Source of the DNA: JAAYTY01 sp964569245
GTDB lineage: Bacteria; Fermentibacterota; Fermentibacteria; Fermentibacterales; Fermentibacteraceae
Assembly: GCA_964569245.1 (NCBI GenBank)
Contig: CAZMTK010000003.1
Coordinates: 124,001-188,000, forward strand
Direction: 5' to 3'
Length of the DNA stretch: 64,000 bases
The notes beneath the pieces are model-generated. The model did no database searches and was not told the origin of the DNA. It worked only from the letters and a program-made list of their open reading frames with translations. This document shows positions 34,571 through 44,000 of this stretch, piece after piece. Each line of letters opens with the position of its first letter. The first letter of the stretch is position 1. The position numbers and the translations under genes were made by a program.

Positions 34571-37008
34571 CGACGGATCTGGGGGCAGTTGCCCAGCGCC
34601 GGGGCGAAAACCCTGTTCTTTCCGGCTCTCTTCGCGAGGTAGAGCCTCTGGTCGGCGACTTCGAGGAGCTTGTCCTTCTCGGGCACGTCGCTGGGGAAGG
34701 TGGAGACGCCCAGGCTGATGCTGACGCACCCTTGCGGCTGCTCCGAGGCATGGGGGATGTCCTGGTTGGCTGCGAGGACGCTCTTCCTGATCCTCTCGGC
34801 TATCTCTGCGGCGACCTTCCCGGATGCGAAGGGCAGGATGCAGACGAACTCCTCCCCTCCGAACCTCGCGAGGGTGTCACCCGTCTCGCCCCTCAGCGCG
34901 GACTGTATCGCCCTCGCCACGCTGCGGAGCAGAAGGTTTCCGACAGGGTGCCCGAAGCTGTCGTTGTAGTGCTTGAAGTCGTCTATGTCTATCATGATCA
35001 GGGAGCATTCGTAGAAATGTCTCTCGGCTCTGTTCAGCTCATCCCCGAGCTTGTCTTCGAAGAAGCGGAGGTTCCTGAGGTTCGTCAGCTTGTCCCTCTG
35101 GGCCAGCTCATAGAACTGCGCCTGCAGCCTCGCGTTATCCAAGGCGGTGGCGGCATGGTTCGCCAGAGTTGCTATGCGTCTCTCGGAGTCCTCGTCGAAC
35201 CTCGCCCTGACCATGCTCTGAAGGTCGATCACGCCCATTGCCTTGTCGTGCACCACCATGGGCACCGCTATCTCACTGCGCGTGCTCGGGAGGTTCGGCA
35301 GATACCTGCTGTCGAGAGCCACGTCGGGGACATTCACTATCTTCTTGCCTATGATGGCGTTGGCCACCAGGCCGACAATCGAGCGGCGCCGCTGAGGGAG
35401 GGCGTCGTCTCCGGTCAGCTTCGGGAAGATCAACGACCTGCGCGTTTCGAAGCCGTCCGTCTCGTCGGGGTAGCCGGCCTGGGCGATCACCTTCAGAGAC
35501 TCGGGGAAGCTCTCTTCGGAATACGTCTCCTCCGGTACCAGTATCGAGATGGCCTCCTCGGGGTAGAACCGCCTGAGAGTGCCGAGGAGGCACGCTCCGA
35601 TCTCGTCCACCACCGATGTGGCATTCATGTCCCTGCCTGTGAGCGAAAGGAGCTCCAGCTCGTCGTTCCTTCGGCGCAGGTTCTCTCTGAGGCTGTTCTC
35701 CTCCGTAACGTCGGTGGCGAGGATCATCGCCCCTGAGATTCTGCCCCCGCGCCTGAACGGCGCATACCTGAGGTTCACCACGAGCTGCCTGGAGGCCCCG
35801 GTCTGGATCGACACCCCCTGCTCCAGCGCCGCCCTGCCCTCCAGGAACACCCCTCTGAGCATCTCGGGCCTCGGATCCCTGGACAGGAGAGGGAGGGCCT
35901 CGAAGAGAGGCCGTCCCTTCATGGAGTCCGGTTCCATGCCGAAGATGTCCCTGGACCTCGCTGTGGCGTCCGTAATCCTCAGAGTCTCGTCGACAAGCAC
36001 AACCGCTGAATCCAGGCTGGAAAGTATCGCCGCGATCTGGTCGCGGCTCTCGCTCACCTGCTCCATGTCCATGGCTGCTGCGAGCGCAGCGGAGGCCTGG
36101 GTGCAGAACTCGGCGAGCACCTCTAGCTCGCTCCTGCCGGGCTGTGCGGCTCCCGACTGCATGTCGACTCTGACGAGGCCCAGCAGCCTGTGTCCTGCGG
36201 CCAGGGGCGTGTCCACATAGTCGGAAGAGCCGAACCAGGCGAGCTTGATCTCCGGCAGCTGCACCTCCCTCGACAGGACCTGACGGAGCTCCCGCACGGC
36301 TATGGTCGCCGGCATCCTTTCCTGGCCCCTCAGGTTCACCGGGCCCGTATTCTGCGCAAGGCCCTTCCCGAGGCTGGCTTCCAGGAACAGATCGTCGGTT
36401 TCGCGCCTGTAGCGGAAGACCTGCACCCTGTCGAAGCCGAGGCCCGTGACAGCCGCCGCGGCAATCGCCCTGAAGATCTCGCTCACCGAGGTGCAGGTCG
36501 AAAGCTCTATGCAGAGGTCCCTGACAGTCTCGAGCCGGGTCAGCCCTGCCTCAAGAATCCCGACCATCTCGTCAAGAGTGCCCTCGCGGTCCGGCGGGAG
36601 GTGCCTGGCCGGCGATGCCAGGCGAGGCCGGACCTCCGCGAGCAATTCACCGCAGATGGAGACTATCTCCGGCATGGGAGCAGGTATCTCGAGGATCCTG
36701 TCGACTCCTGCGCGACGAGCCCTCTGGAGGACCGACCTCTCCACCCTGGGCACGAGCATCAGGACGGGGATGGAGCTCAGTATCGCGTCATGCCTCAGGT
36801 AGCGGCAGATGCGGAGCCCGCTCAATCCCGGCAGATAGATTCCGCATACGAGCAGGTCCGGAGGCGAGGCGGAGACCCGTCTGACGACCTCGAAGCCGTC
36901 CTGGCAGAGGTCTGCGGCGAATCCATCTATCCTCAGGGCCTTCTGGAGCATCAGGGCCAGTTCGGGATCGCCTTCGGCGATCAGCACCTCCCGCCCCGGC
37001 TGTGCCAT
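34567..37008 (-). CDS. Pseudo-receiver/GAF/PAS/GAF/GGDEF diguanylate cyclase
   Basis: An 813-residue soluble signalling protein. Domains in order: receiver-like fold (about 7-125), GAF (155-320), PAS (328-445), GAF (455-640), GGDEF (645-810). The cyclase motif is GGEEF at 717-721, which is active-type, so it should make cyclic di-GMP from two GTP. The inhibitory RxxD site is absent (ETGD). In the receiver the phosphorylated Asp is replaced by Gly (VCGIYLPG), and the Thr and Lys of the switch are also missing, so it cannot be a normal phospho-receiver. It starts six bases after the ppdK stop and overlaps the glycosyltransferase start. Confidence 0.9.
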   Translation of the reverse strand: MAQPGREVLIAEGDPELALMLQKALRIDGFAADLCQDGFEVVRRVSASPPDLLVCGIYLPGLSGLRICRYLRHDAILSSIPVLMLVPRVERSVLQRARRAGVDRILEIPAPMPEIVSICGELLAEVRPRLASPARHLPPDREGTLDEMVGILEAGLTRLETVRDLCIELSTCTSVSEIFRAIAAAAVTGLGFDRVQVFRYRRETDDLFLEASLGKGLAQNTGPVNLRGQERMPATIAVRELRQVLSREVQLPEIKLAWFGSSDYVDTPLAAGHRLLGLVRVDMQSGAAQPGRSELEVLAEFCTQASAALAAAMDMEQVSESRDQIAAILSSLDSAVVLVDETLRITDATARSRDIFGMEPDSMKGRPLFEALPLLSRDPRPEMLRGVFLEGRAALEQGVSIQTGASRQLVVNLRYAPFRRGGRISGAMILATDVTEENSLRENLRRRNDELELLSLTGRDMNATSVVDEIGACLLGTLRRFYPEEAISILVPEETYSEESFPESLKVIAQAGYPDETDGFETRRSLIFPKLTGDDALPQRRRSIVGLVANAIIGKKIVNVPDVALDSRYLPNLPSTRSEIAVPMVVHDKAMGVIDLQSMVRARFDEDSERRIATLANHAATALDNARLQAQFYELAQRDKLTNLRNLRFFEDKLGDELNRAERHFYECSLIMIDIDDFKHYNDSFGHPVGNLLLRSVARAIQSALRGETGDTLARFGGEEFVCILPFASGKVAAEIAERIRKSVLAANQDIPHASEQPQGCVSISLGVSTFPSDVPEKDKLLEVADQRLYLAKRAGKNRVFAPALGNCPQIRR

Positions 37009-37014
37009 GCGGTC

Positions 37015-39768
37015 CTACTCTGATTCCAGCGCGGCCTGTGCCGCGGCCAGTCTGGCGACGGGCACCCTGTAGGGAGAGCACGAGACATAGTCCAGGCCCG
37101 CCGAATGGAAGAAGCGTATCGAGGCAGGATCGCCGCCGTGCTCGCCGCAGACGCCCAGTTTCAATCCCGGCTTCGCCGCCCTGCCCCGCTCGACTGCCAG
37201 GGATACCAGCGCGCCTACGCCCTCCGTATCGATCGATGCAAACGGGTCCTTCTCGTAGATGCCCATCCTTACGTAGTCTGACAGGAACCTTCCCGCGTCG
37301 TCGCGAGAGAAGCCGCATCCCATCTGAGTGAGGTCGTTGGTGCCGAAGCTGAAGAAGTCGGCATGCACAGCTACTCTGCCCGCATCTACAGCCGCGCGGG
37401 GCACTTCGATCATGGTGCCTATCCTGTAAGGGATCGCGTCTGGGGCCACCTTCCTCTCGGCGAGGACTGCATCTATCACGGCCTGCGCCCTGGACCTCGA
37501 TATCTCCAGCTCTGCCGGGTGACCGACCAGCGGGATCATGATCTCGGGAAGCACCGCCGTTCCGCTCTCCATGCAGTTGATGGCCGCCTCCATGATGGCT
37601 CTGACCTGCATGTCCGACACTTCGGGGTACACAAGCCCGAGCCTGCACCCTCTCAGGCCGAGCATCGGATTGAACTCGTGGAGGGACTCCACCGTCTGCC
37701 TGACGCGCTCGACCGGGATTCCCATCGCCTCGGCCATCTCCCTCTGGCCAGCCTCGTCCTGCGGCAGGAACTCGTGCAGGGGCGGATCGAGGAGGCGAAT
37801 CGTGCATGGACGCCCTTCGAGGGCCCTGAATATGCCCTCGAAGTCGCCTCTCTGAAGGGGTAGAAGCTCGGCCAGGGCCTCGTTGTAGGTAGCCAGGGGC
37901 GCGGCCAGCTTGTTCTCCGTCTCCTGAGAGGGGGCGGCGGCCAGCTGGTCGCGGAGCCGCTTGACCTCCTCCGCCACCAGGATGAGCTTCCTGAAGGAGA
38001 CTATCCTGTCGCCTTCGAAGAACATGTGCTCGGTCCTGCAGAGGCCGATCCCCTCGGCACCGAAGAGAACGGCCATCTCGGCGTCCCTCGGGGTGTCTGC
38101 GTTGGTCCTCACCCCGAGCCTGCGGAACTCGTCGGCCCATCCGACCAGCTCTGCAAAGCTCGCATAGAGCCTCGATTCGGACGCGGGCAGCATTCCCTTG
38201 AGCACCTGCACGATCTCCGAGGGCCGCACTTCGACCTCTCCGAGGAATACCTCTCCAGTGAAGCCGTCTATGGCGATCATGTCGCCCTCGCCCAGCCTCA
38301 CTCCGGAGCACTCCAGCACCTTCGACCTGCTGTCTATGTGCAGGTCGCTGGCGCCCGCCACGCAGGGGGTGCCCATGCCCCTCGCCACCACTGCGGCATG
38401 GGAGGTCATTCCTCCCCGCGCCGTCAGTATGCCCTTCGCCACGGCCATGCCGCCGATGTCCTCGGGGCTCGTCTCGAGCCTGCAGAGAACGACCTTCTCG
38501 CCCCTCGAGGCCCAGCTCTCGGCGTCACCGGCCGTGAAGACGATCCTTCCGGATGCGCCGCCGGGCGAGGCGTTGAGCCCCTTCGTGAGGAGGCGCGCTC
38601 GCTCCTTGCTCCTCCTGTCCAGAACCGGAGCGAAGAGCTGGTTGAACGCCGGCGCGGGTATTCTCGAGACCGCCTCCCTGCGGTCTATGAGGCCCTCCTT
38701 CACCATGTCCACCGCCGCGTTGAGTGCAGCGAAGACGGTGCGCTTGCCGGCCCTGGTCTGGAGCATGTAGAGGGTGCCGTTCTCTATCGTGAATTCGATG
38801 TCCTGCATGTCGCGGTAGTGCCGTTCGAGCTTGCTCCTGACGTCAAGGAGCTGCTGGTACACCGCTGGGTTCTGCTCCGCTAGCTTCGAGATGGGCTGGG
38901 GGGTGCGGATGCCGGCGACCACGTCCTCGCCCTGCGCGTTCATGAGGTATTCGCCGTAGAAGACGTTGTCTCCGTTGGCCGGGTCGCGTGTGAAGCAGAC
39001 GCCCGTTCCGCTGTCGTCGCCCATGTTGCCGAAGACCATCATCTGGACGTTCACGGCCGTTCCGTTGAGACCTCTTATCTCGTTGATCTGGCGATATCTG
39101 ACCGCCCTTGGGTTGTTCCAGGAGCCGAATACCGCGTCGATGGCATGCTTGAGCTGGTCCCACGGATCTACGGGGAACTCCGAACCTGTGTGCCTGCGGT
39201 AGATCTCCGAGTAGAGCTCCACCACCCTCTTGAGGTCGTCCACGCCGAGCTCGGTGTCGAGCAGGGCCTTCCTCTCGTCCTTCACCGACTGCAGGGCGTG
39301 CTCGAAATCCTCGTGGGGAACACCCATCACCACGTCGCCGAACATCTGCATGAAGCGCCTGTACGAGTCCCAGGCGAATCTCTCGTTCCCGGTGCGCCTC
39401 ACGAGGGCTTCCAGGCTGCCGGGGTTGATTCCCAGGTTCAGAACAGTGTCCATCATCCCCGGCATCGAAGCCGCCGCACCGCTCCTCACTGACACGAGGA
39501 GGGGGTTGTCCGATCCCCCGAACACCTTGCCGGTCACAGCCTCGAGTTCTGACAGCTTCTCCCTGACCTCCTGCTCGAGGCCTTCCGGCCATCTGCCACC
39601 GGCGCCGTAGTACGCTTCGCATGCTGTTGTGGCTATCGTGAAGCCTGGAGGGACCGGCAGGCCGATTCTCGACATCTCGGCGAGGTTCGCGCCCTTGCCC
39701 CCCAGGAGCATCTTCTGGTCCTTGTCCCCCTCTGTCCTGCCAGCTCCGAAGAAGTACACGTATTTCAC
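37015..39768 (-). CDS. ppdK: Pyruvate, phosphate dikinase
   Basis: A 917-residue enzyme interconverting pyruvate, ATP and phosphate with PEP, AMP and pyrophosphate. It has the N-terminal ATP-grasp domain (GGKGANLAEM near residue 25, SVRSGAAASMPGMMDT near 95), the swivelling domain with catalytic His in GGMTSHAAVVARG near 470, and the C-terminal TIM barrel with RTEHMFF and the catalytic Cys in GVCGEHGGDP near 875. Size and motifs are complete. The start is GTG. In anaerobes it often runs in glycolysis; that is an inference here. The diguanylate cyclase begins six bases downstream. Confidence 0.96.
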   Translation of the reverse strand: MKYVYFFGAGRTEGDKDQKMLLGGKGANLAEMSRIGLPVPPGFTIATTACEAYYGAGGRWPEGLEQEVREKLSELEAVTGKVFGGSDNPLLVSVRSGAAASMPGMMDTVLNLGINPGSLEALVRRTGNERFAWDSYRRFMQMFGDVVMGVPHEDFEHALQSVKDERKALLDTELGVDDLKRVVELYSEIYRRHTGSEFPVDPWDQLKHAIDAVFGSWNNPRAVRYRQINEIRGLNGTAVNVQMMVFGNMGDDSGTGVCFTRDPANGDNVFYGEYLMNAQGEDVVAGIRTPQPISKLAEQNPAVYQQLLDVRSKLERHYRDMQDIEFTIENGTLYMLQTRAGKRTVFAALNAAVDMVKEGLIDRREAVSRIPAPAFNQLFAPVLDRRSKERARLLTKGLNASPGGASGRIVFTAGDAESWASRGEKVVLCRLETSPEDIGGMAVAKGILTARGGMTSHAAVVARGMGTPCVAGASDLHIDSRSKVLECSGVRLGEGDMIAIDGFTGEVFLGEVEVRPSEIVQVLKGMLPASESRLYASFAELVGWADEFRRLGVRTNADTPRDAEMAVLFGAEGIGLCRTEHMFFEGDRIVSFRKLILVAEEVKRLRDQLAAAPSQETENKLAAPLATYNEALAELLPLQRGDFEGIFRALEGRPCTIRLLDPPLHEFLPQDEAGQREMAEAMGIPVERVRQTVESLHEFNPMLGLRGCRLGLVYPEVSDMQVRAIMEAAINCMESGTAVLPEIMIPLVGHPAELEISRSRAQAVIDAVLAERKVAPDAIPYRIGTMIEVPRAAVDAGRVAVHADFFSFGTNDLTQMGCGFSRDDAGRFLSDYVRMGIYEKDPFASIDTEGVGALVSLAVERGRAAKPGLKLGVCGEHGGDPASIRFFHSAGLDYVSCSPYRVPVARLAAAQAALESE

Positions 39769-39848
39769 GATCCACCCGCCTGAGAATTGGTTTAGGAACT
39801 GTCAGACCGGCATTGCCGTCTGCGGATCGAATAACCGTTGAGTATATG

Positions 39849-39865
39849 TCTGGAAGGCTTCCAGA
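39849..39865 (-). terminator. Short hairpin after the TPR gene
   Basis: A 7-base-pair stem (39849-39855 with 39859-39865) with a 3-base loop lies 16 bases past the TPR gene stop on the minus strand, before ppdK. It is flanked by a direct duplication of CTAGACGGGC at 39871-39890 that includes the TPR stop codon. It has no T-run, so it is only a possible attenuator or terminator. Confidence 0.3.
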
Positions 39866-39880
39866 TCAAGCTAGACGGGC

Positions 39881-41062
39881 CTAGACGGGCGCCGTATCCC
39901 GCCTTTCCCATATCCAGGCTATGAAGTCCTCCAGGAGGCGCCGCTCCTCCTCGGATACGGGCGACGCCCTGTCGGCCGCCCACTCCACCGCCTCCGCCGG
40001 GGAATCGAAGGATGCCAGTCTGTCCGTGAGGTCGGAAAGAGCGTCCATCAGCCTGCTCTGACGGACGGCTTCGGCGAGCTCGGAGCCGTCCCGGGCTGCG
40101 GATGACAGGAGATCTGCACCTGGCAGGGCTCCATCTCCGAGGGCCGCCTCCATCTCCTGCAGATGCTCCCTGAGCTGGGTGACCGAGACTCCGTAGTCCA
40201 GGGCGATCCTGTCCTGCGTGTGGTGCGGTCCGGAGCGCGTTACAAGGTATTCCAGCGCGGCGGCCCAGATCGCCGGCTTCCGCCCGCCGGGCTTGCCGGA
40301 GGCGCAGAACCTCTTCCAGAGCTCCTCGGCGGCTGCCGCTCTGTCCTTGCCGTATCCGTGCAGCTGCAGCATCCCGGCAGCCATTGCAGGCACCAGATCC
40401 GTGAAGGGCAGGTCGTCTCTCGTCATCGTGCCGCGCTTCAGCCTGACCCTCAGAGCCTCTATCTGGAGCAGCGTGTGCTCGATGCGCTCGTCGAACGGAG
40501 CCAGGTCGCGAGCCTGGAGCAGGAGATGGAGGCTCTCCTCCAGCCTCCCGCGCTTCGCCTCGAGCATCGCGAGGTAGGCGAGCGTCGCAGGCACCCTGTG
40601 CTGCTCCCTCCTCGCCGTTGAGACCAGCATCCTCTCGGCCTCGGCATCGCGGTCGAGCATCAGCAGCACCAGCCCGGCCTTTCTCCTCGCGTCCAGATCC
40701 TCGGGGATGGCGCTCAGGTACTCCTCCAGGCAGTCCAGAGCCTTCGAGAACCAGTCGAGCCTGAGAAAGATGTCCGCGGCGAGGAGCAGAGCGGCGGGTC
40801 CAGGGATGCCATGCCATTCGAACGAGGAGAGCCTCCGGGCCACGTCTGCGGACCTTCCTTCGGACAGGTCGAGACGGCAGAGTCCCAGAAGCGATAGGTC
40901 CTCGTCCGAGGTGCCTCTGACGGCGGGGTCTCCCAGCAGGCGCTCCAGGCACTCCCTCTCCGCGGCGCGGTCGGAGGAATCCCGGGCTTTCTCGACCTGC
41001 TTCCAGAGCCAGGCTATCTTGCCGGCAGGCGACTGTCCCTCTCGCTCCCTCCCCTGCGCCAT
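39881..41062 (-). CDS. TPR-like protein with TFIIB/HTH-like C-terminal region
   Basis: A 393-residue soluble protein. Residues 20-220 form helical repeats with the TPR pattern (e.g. CLEEYLSAIPEDLDARRKAGLVLL and a second set near 165-200). Around residues 275-330 the segment AIWAAALEYLV...TQDRIALDYGVSVTQLREHL resembles the second cyclin/HTH half of TFIIB-like proteins. A charged helix ends the protein. I do not know a named function. The ATG at 41062 overlaps the C25 peptidase stop (TGATG). It is the last gene of the peptidase/sirtuin operon. Confidence 0.75.
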   Translation of the reverse strand: MAQGREREGQSPAGKIAWLWKQVEKARDSSDRAAERECLERLLGDPAVRGTSDEDLSLLGLCRLDLSEGRSADVARRLSSFEWHGIPGPAALLLAADIFLRLDWFSKALDCLEEYLSAIPEDLDARRKAGLVLLMLDRDAEAERMLVSTARREQHRVPATLAYLAMLEAKRGRLEESLHLLLQARDLAPFDERIEHTLLQIEALRVRLKRGTMTRDDLPFTDLVPAMAAGMLQLHGYGKDRAAAAEELWKRFCASGKPGGRKPAIWAAALEYLVTRSGPHHTQDRIALDYGVSVTQLREHLQEMEAALGDGALPGADLLSSAARDGSELAEAVRQSRLMDALSDLTDRLASFDSPAEAVEWAADRASPVSEEERRLLEDFIAWIWERRDTAPV

Positions 41063-44000
41063 CACTCCCTCACGATCGCGAGCACATCAACATGCTCCGC
41101 CTTGTTCTCGAATACGGACGATCCCATAGATACGGCCTCCAGACTGTAAATGTAAGCTCCCGAGGCCGGCCGGTCACCGTCCGCGTCGAGGCCGTCCCAG
41201 ATGATCTGGTTGTATCCCTGGCTGCAGGGACGTTCGATCCGGCGGATGCACCTCCCGGATATCGAGTAGATGCTCAGGGTTACCGAGGCGTCCTCGGAGA
41301 TCCTGAAGCTGAAGCAGCGCTGGCCGTCTCCTGGGTTGGGGTATACGAGGGCTTCCGACAGGCTCATGCCCGAGGATGCCACTGACTCGATCATCAGGGT
41401 GTCGCGCGAACTGTTGCCCGCTCCGTCGAAGCTCCACAGGATCAGCGAGTGCTGGCCTGGCTGGAGAGCCCCCAGCGGATACTCGAGACCGCCCCTGGTG
41501 GTGCTTCCCTGGTCGTAAGAGAACCATTCCCCGACATCCGCGCCCTGCCCGTCCGTGAAGAGGGTCAGCTGCCTGCCCGAGCCGCCAAGGAAGCAGATTC
41601 CGCTCGAATCCTCGAGGGTCGCGAACAGGACCGCCTCGCCCGACACCACGGGGTGCTCGATCCCCTCGTATCCCTGCATCCACATCTCCGTCTCGGGGCC
41701 TTCGTAGTCGCCTCCGCCGGGGGAGCCGGACACCACGGGGACCGGATCGGCCGCTCCCGAGAGTAGCCAGCCCGGCCCGGGCACTCTCGAGGAGGCCCTC
41801 CCGAAGACTCCCGTCACGGTCTGACATGGCACGATGCAGTCCAGCTCGAAGGTCCCCCCGGATATCGCCGCACTGCCCCTGAAGGACACTCCCCCGTACT
41901 TCAGCCACGTTATCACGTAGCCTCCGAGGCAGGTGTAGTCGACGAACTGCGAGGACTCGCGCAGTTCGACCAGGGAGATCCCTGCCGCGGCGTCGCATGC
42001 TCCCTCCAGGCGGTTAATCTCGCCAGTGCGGAGCGTATCGGCTTCCACAACGACCGAAACCTCGCCGTCCGGCCGGTAGAAGGGCATGTCCAAGTCGCCG
42101 AAGAGGATGTAGTAGCGGTTGTTATAGACGTAGGCGGAGCCGTCGAGCAGCTTCGAGAGCCAGAGCCGTTCGCCGACAGAGAGGTTCTGCCCGTTGTAGA
42201 TGGAGTCTGTGAAAGCCCGTGCGAATGCGTAGTTGGCGGGACCGTAGGTGCCGCGAGTGGCCGCTATCGAGGCGATCGCTCCGCCCGCCGGCAGCAGCAG
42301 GAGCTTCTCGGCGATGGCATCCTCCACAGTGCCGTCGAAGTGCCCGACGTCGCAGGTAGCCCAGAATGTCAGCGGCAGGCGCCTGCCGTTGTCCAGCCTG
42401 TCGACGTCGCCGGAGAGGAAGATCTTCTCGTGGGTGATCTGCCCGGCCGAGCCGTGCCCGAAGAAGAGCACGTACCCCTGTCCGTCGCCGAGCTCCTCCA
42501 CAAGGTCCTCCCTTGCCTCCGGCTTCTCCGGGTGGGTCTGGCCGACGGGCCACGGGTACTCGATGAGGTAGAACTTGATCCTGTCCACGGAGCGCGGCAG
42601 GACCTCCTCCGATATGAGCTCGGCGGAAATCGTATGCTCCGCCTCGTTCTGGCTCGATCCTCCCCACTCGTCGTCGGCGATCACGAGCGCTCGGTCCAGC
42701 CAGGCCCCTCTGGCCTCGCCCGACTCGCAGGAGGCCAGCTTGGCGACGAAAGAGAGCAGCTCCGAGCCGTTGTCGACGGGAATCCTCGATATGGGGAGCT
42801 CGGGCATCTCCGCTCCCTGGTGCACCATCGTGTAGTAGTCGTCGAAGCAGGGCGAGCCGGGGCCTCCGAGCTCCACGGGGGGGATCATCACGGGCCGGCC
42901 GGTGGTGTGGTTCAGGTAGTCGTAGTGACCGTCGCCGACGAGCACCACGCCCTGGCAGGCCGGGCTCCAGGAGTCCATCGCCCATCTGACAGCGGATCTG
43001 ATGGCGCCGGGGTCGGCAACGCCCTGTCCGAACTCGTCGTATATCTCCCGGGTCGTTGCCACCTCGCACTCGGCTCCGCGCGACTCCATCAGGGCCACGA
43101 GCCCCCAGGCATCGTCCAGGAGCGTCTCCGGCACTATGACGAGCCTGTCGGCGCCCGTGACGGTTCCAACCAGCCTGCCGGGCGAAGCGGAGGCGATCGA
43201 ATCGGGACGGAGCCAGTCGGAGGGAGCCATGACCAGGAGCCTGGTGGTGTCCTCGACTGCGAGGGAGAACCTCGCCACCCCCGATCCGTACTCCACGCCC
43301 GTCAGGAAAACCGGAGCGGTGAAGCTGTCGAACAGGTACACGCCCGAGCCCTGCTGGGCCGGGCCCACTGTCATGTTGAACCTTCCAATGGCGTGCGTTC
43401 CGGGCAGGAGCTCGACTCCCGCCGACTGGGACGACTGCCTGGGATACTTCACGGCCAGCCAGTCGAAGAGCACCTCGATGTCGGAACCGGCGGAGTTGAC
43501 GACGGTCAGGACGCCGGACTGCGGAAGCGCTACCTCTTCCGACTCCACAACGAACTCGCCGGCTCCATAGCCGCTCTCCTGTGCTATGACGCTTCCGCCG
43601 AGACGTATCTCCACCGTCCAGTCTCCGCCGGTCTCGCTGCTGAAGCCGGCTCTGACGACCGATGCGCCGGCGGCGAGGCCGGGATTCGAGAACTGCACTC
43701 CCTGCTCTTCGCCGGGAGAGAGGACCGACCAGCTCCAGCCGGTTTCGGAGTCGCTCTCCGGGCTCCACACCGACTCTTCCTCGTACCACCCGAAGCAGGG
43801 GATGACGCCGCCCCACTCCGGCAGCGAGCCCGAGGGCGCTCCCGGGATGCCCTGGATCCTCAGGCCTTCGGAGCCGCCCCAGGTCAGCCAGTAGACGTTG
43901 GCGGACGCGAACCGGTGCCTCTTCATCCACGCCCAGCTGCCGTAGGGCGTCCACCTGTCGAGGCCGCGGCCGAGGAACCTCAGCCTGTCGCCCTGATCGA

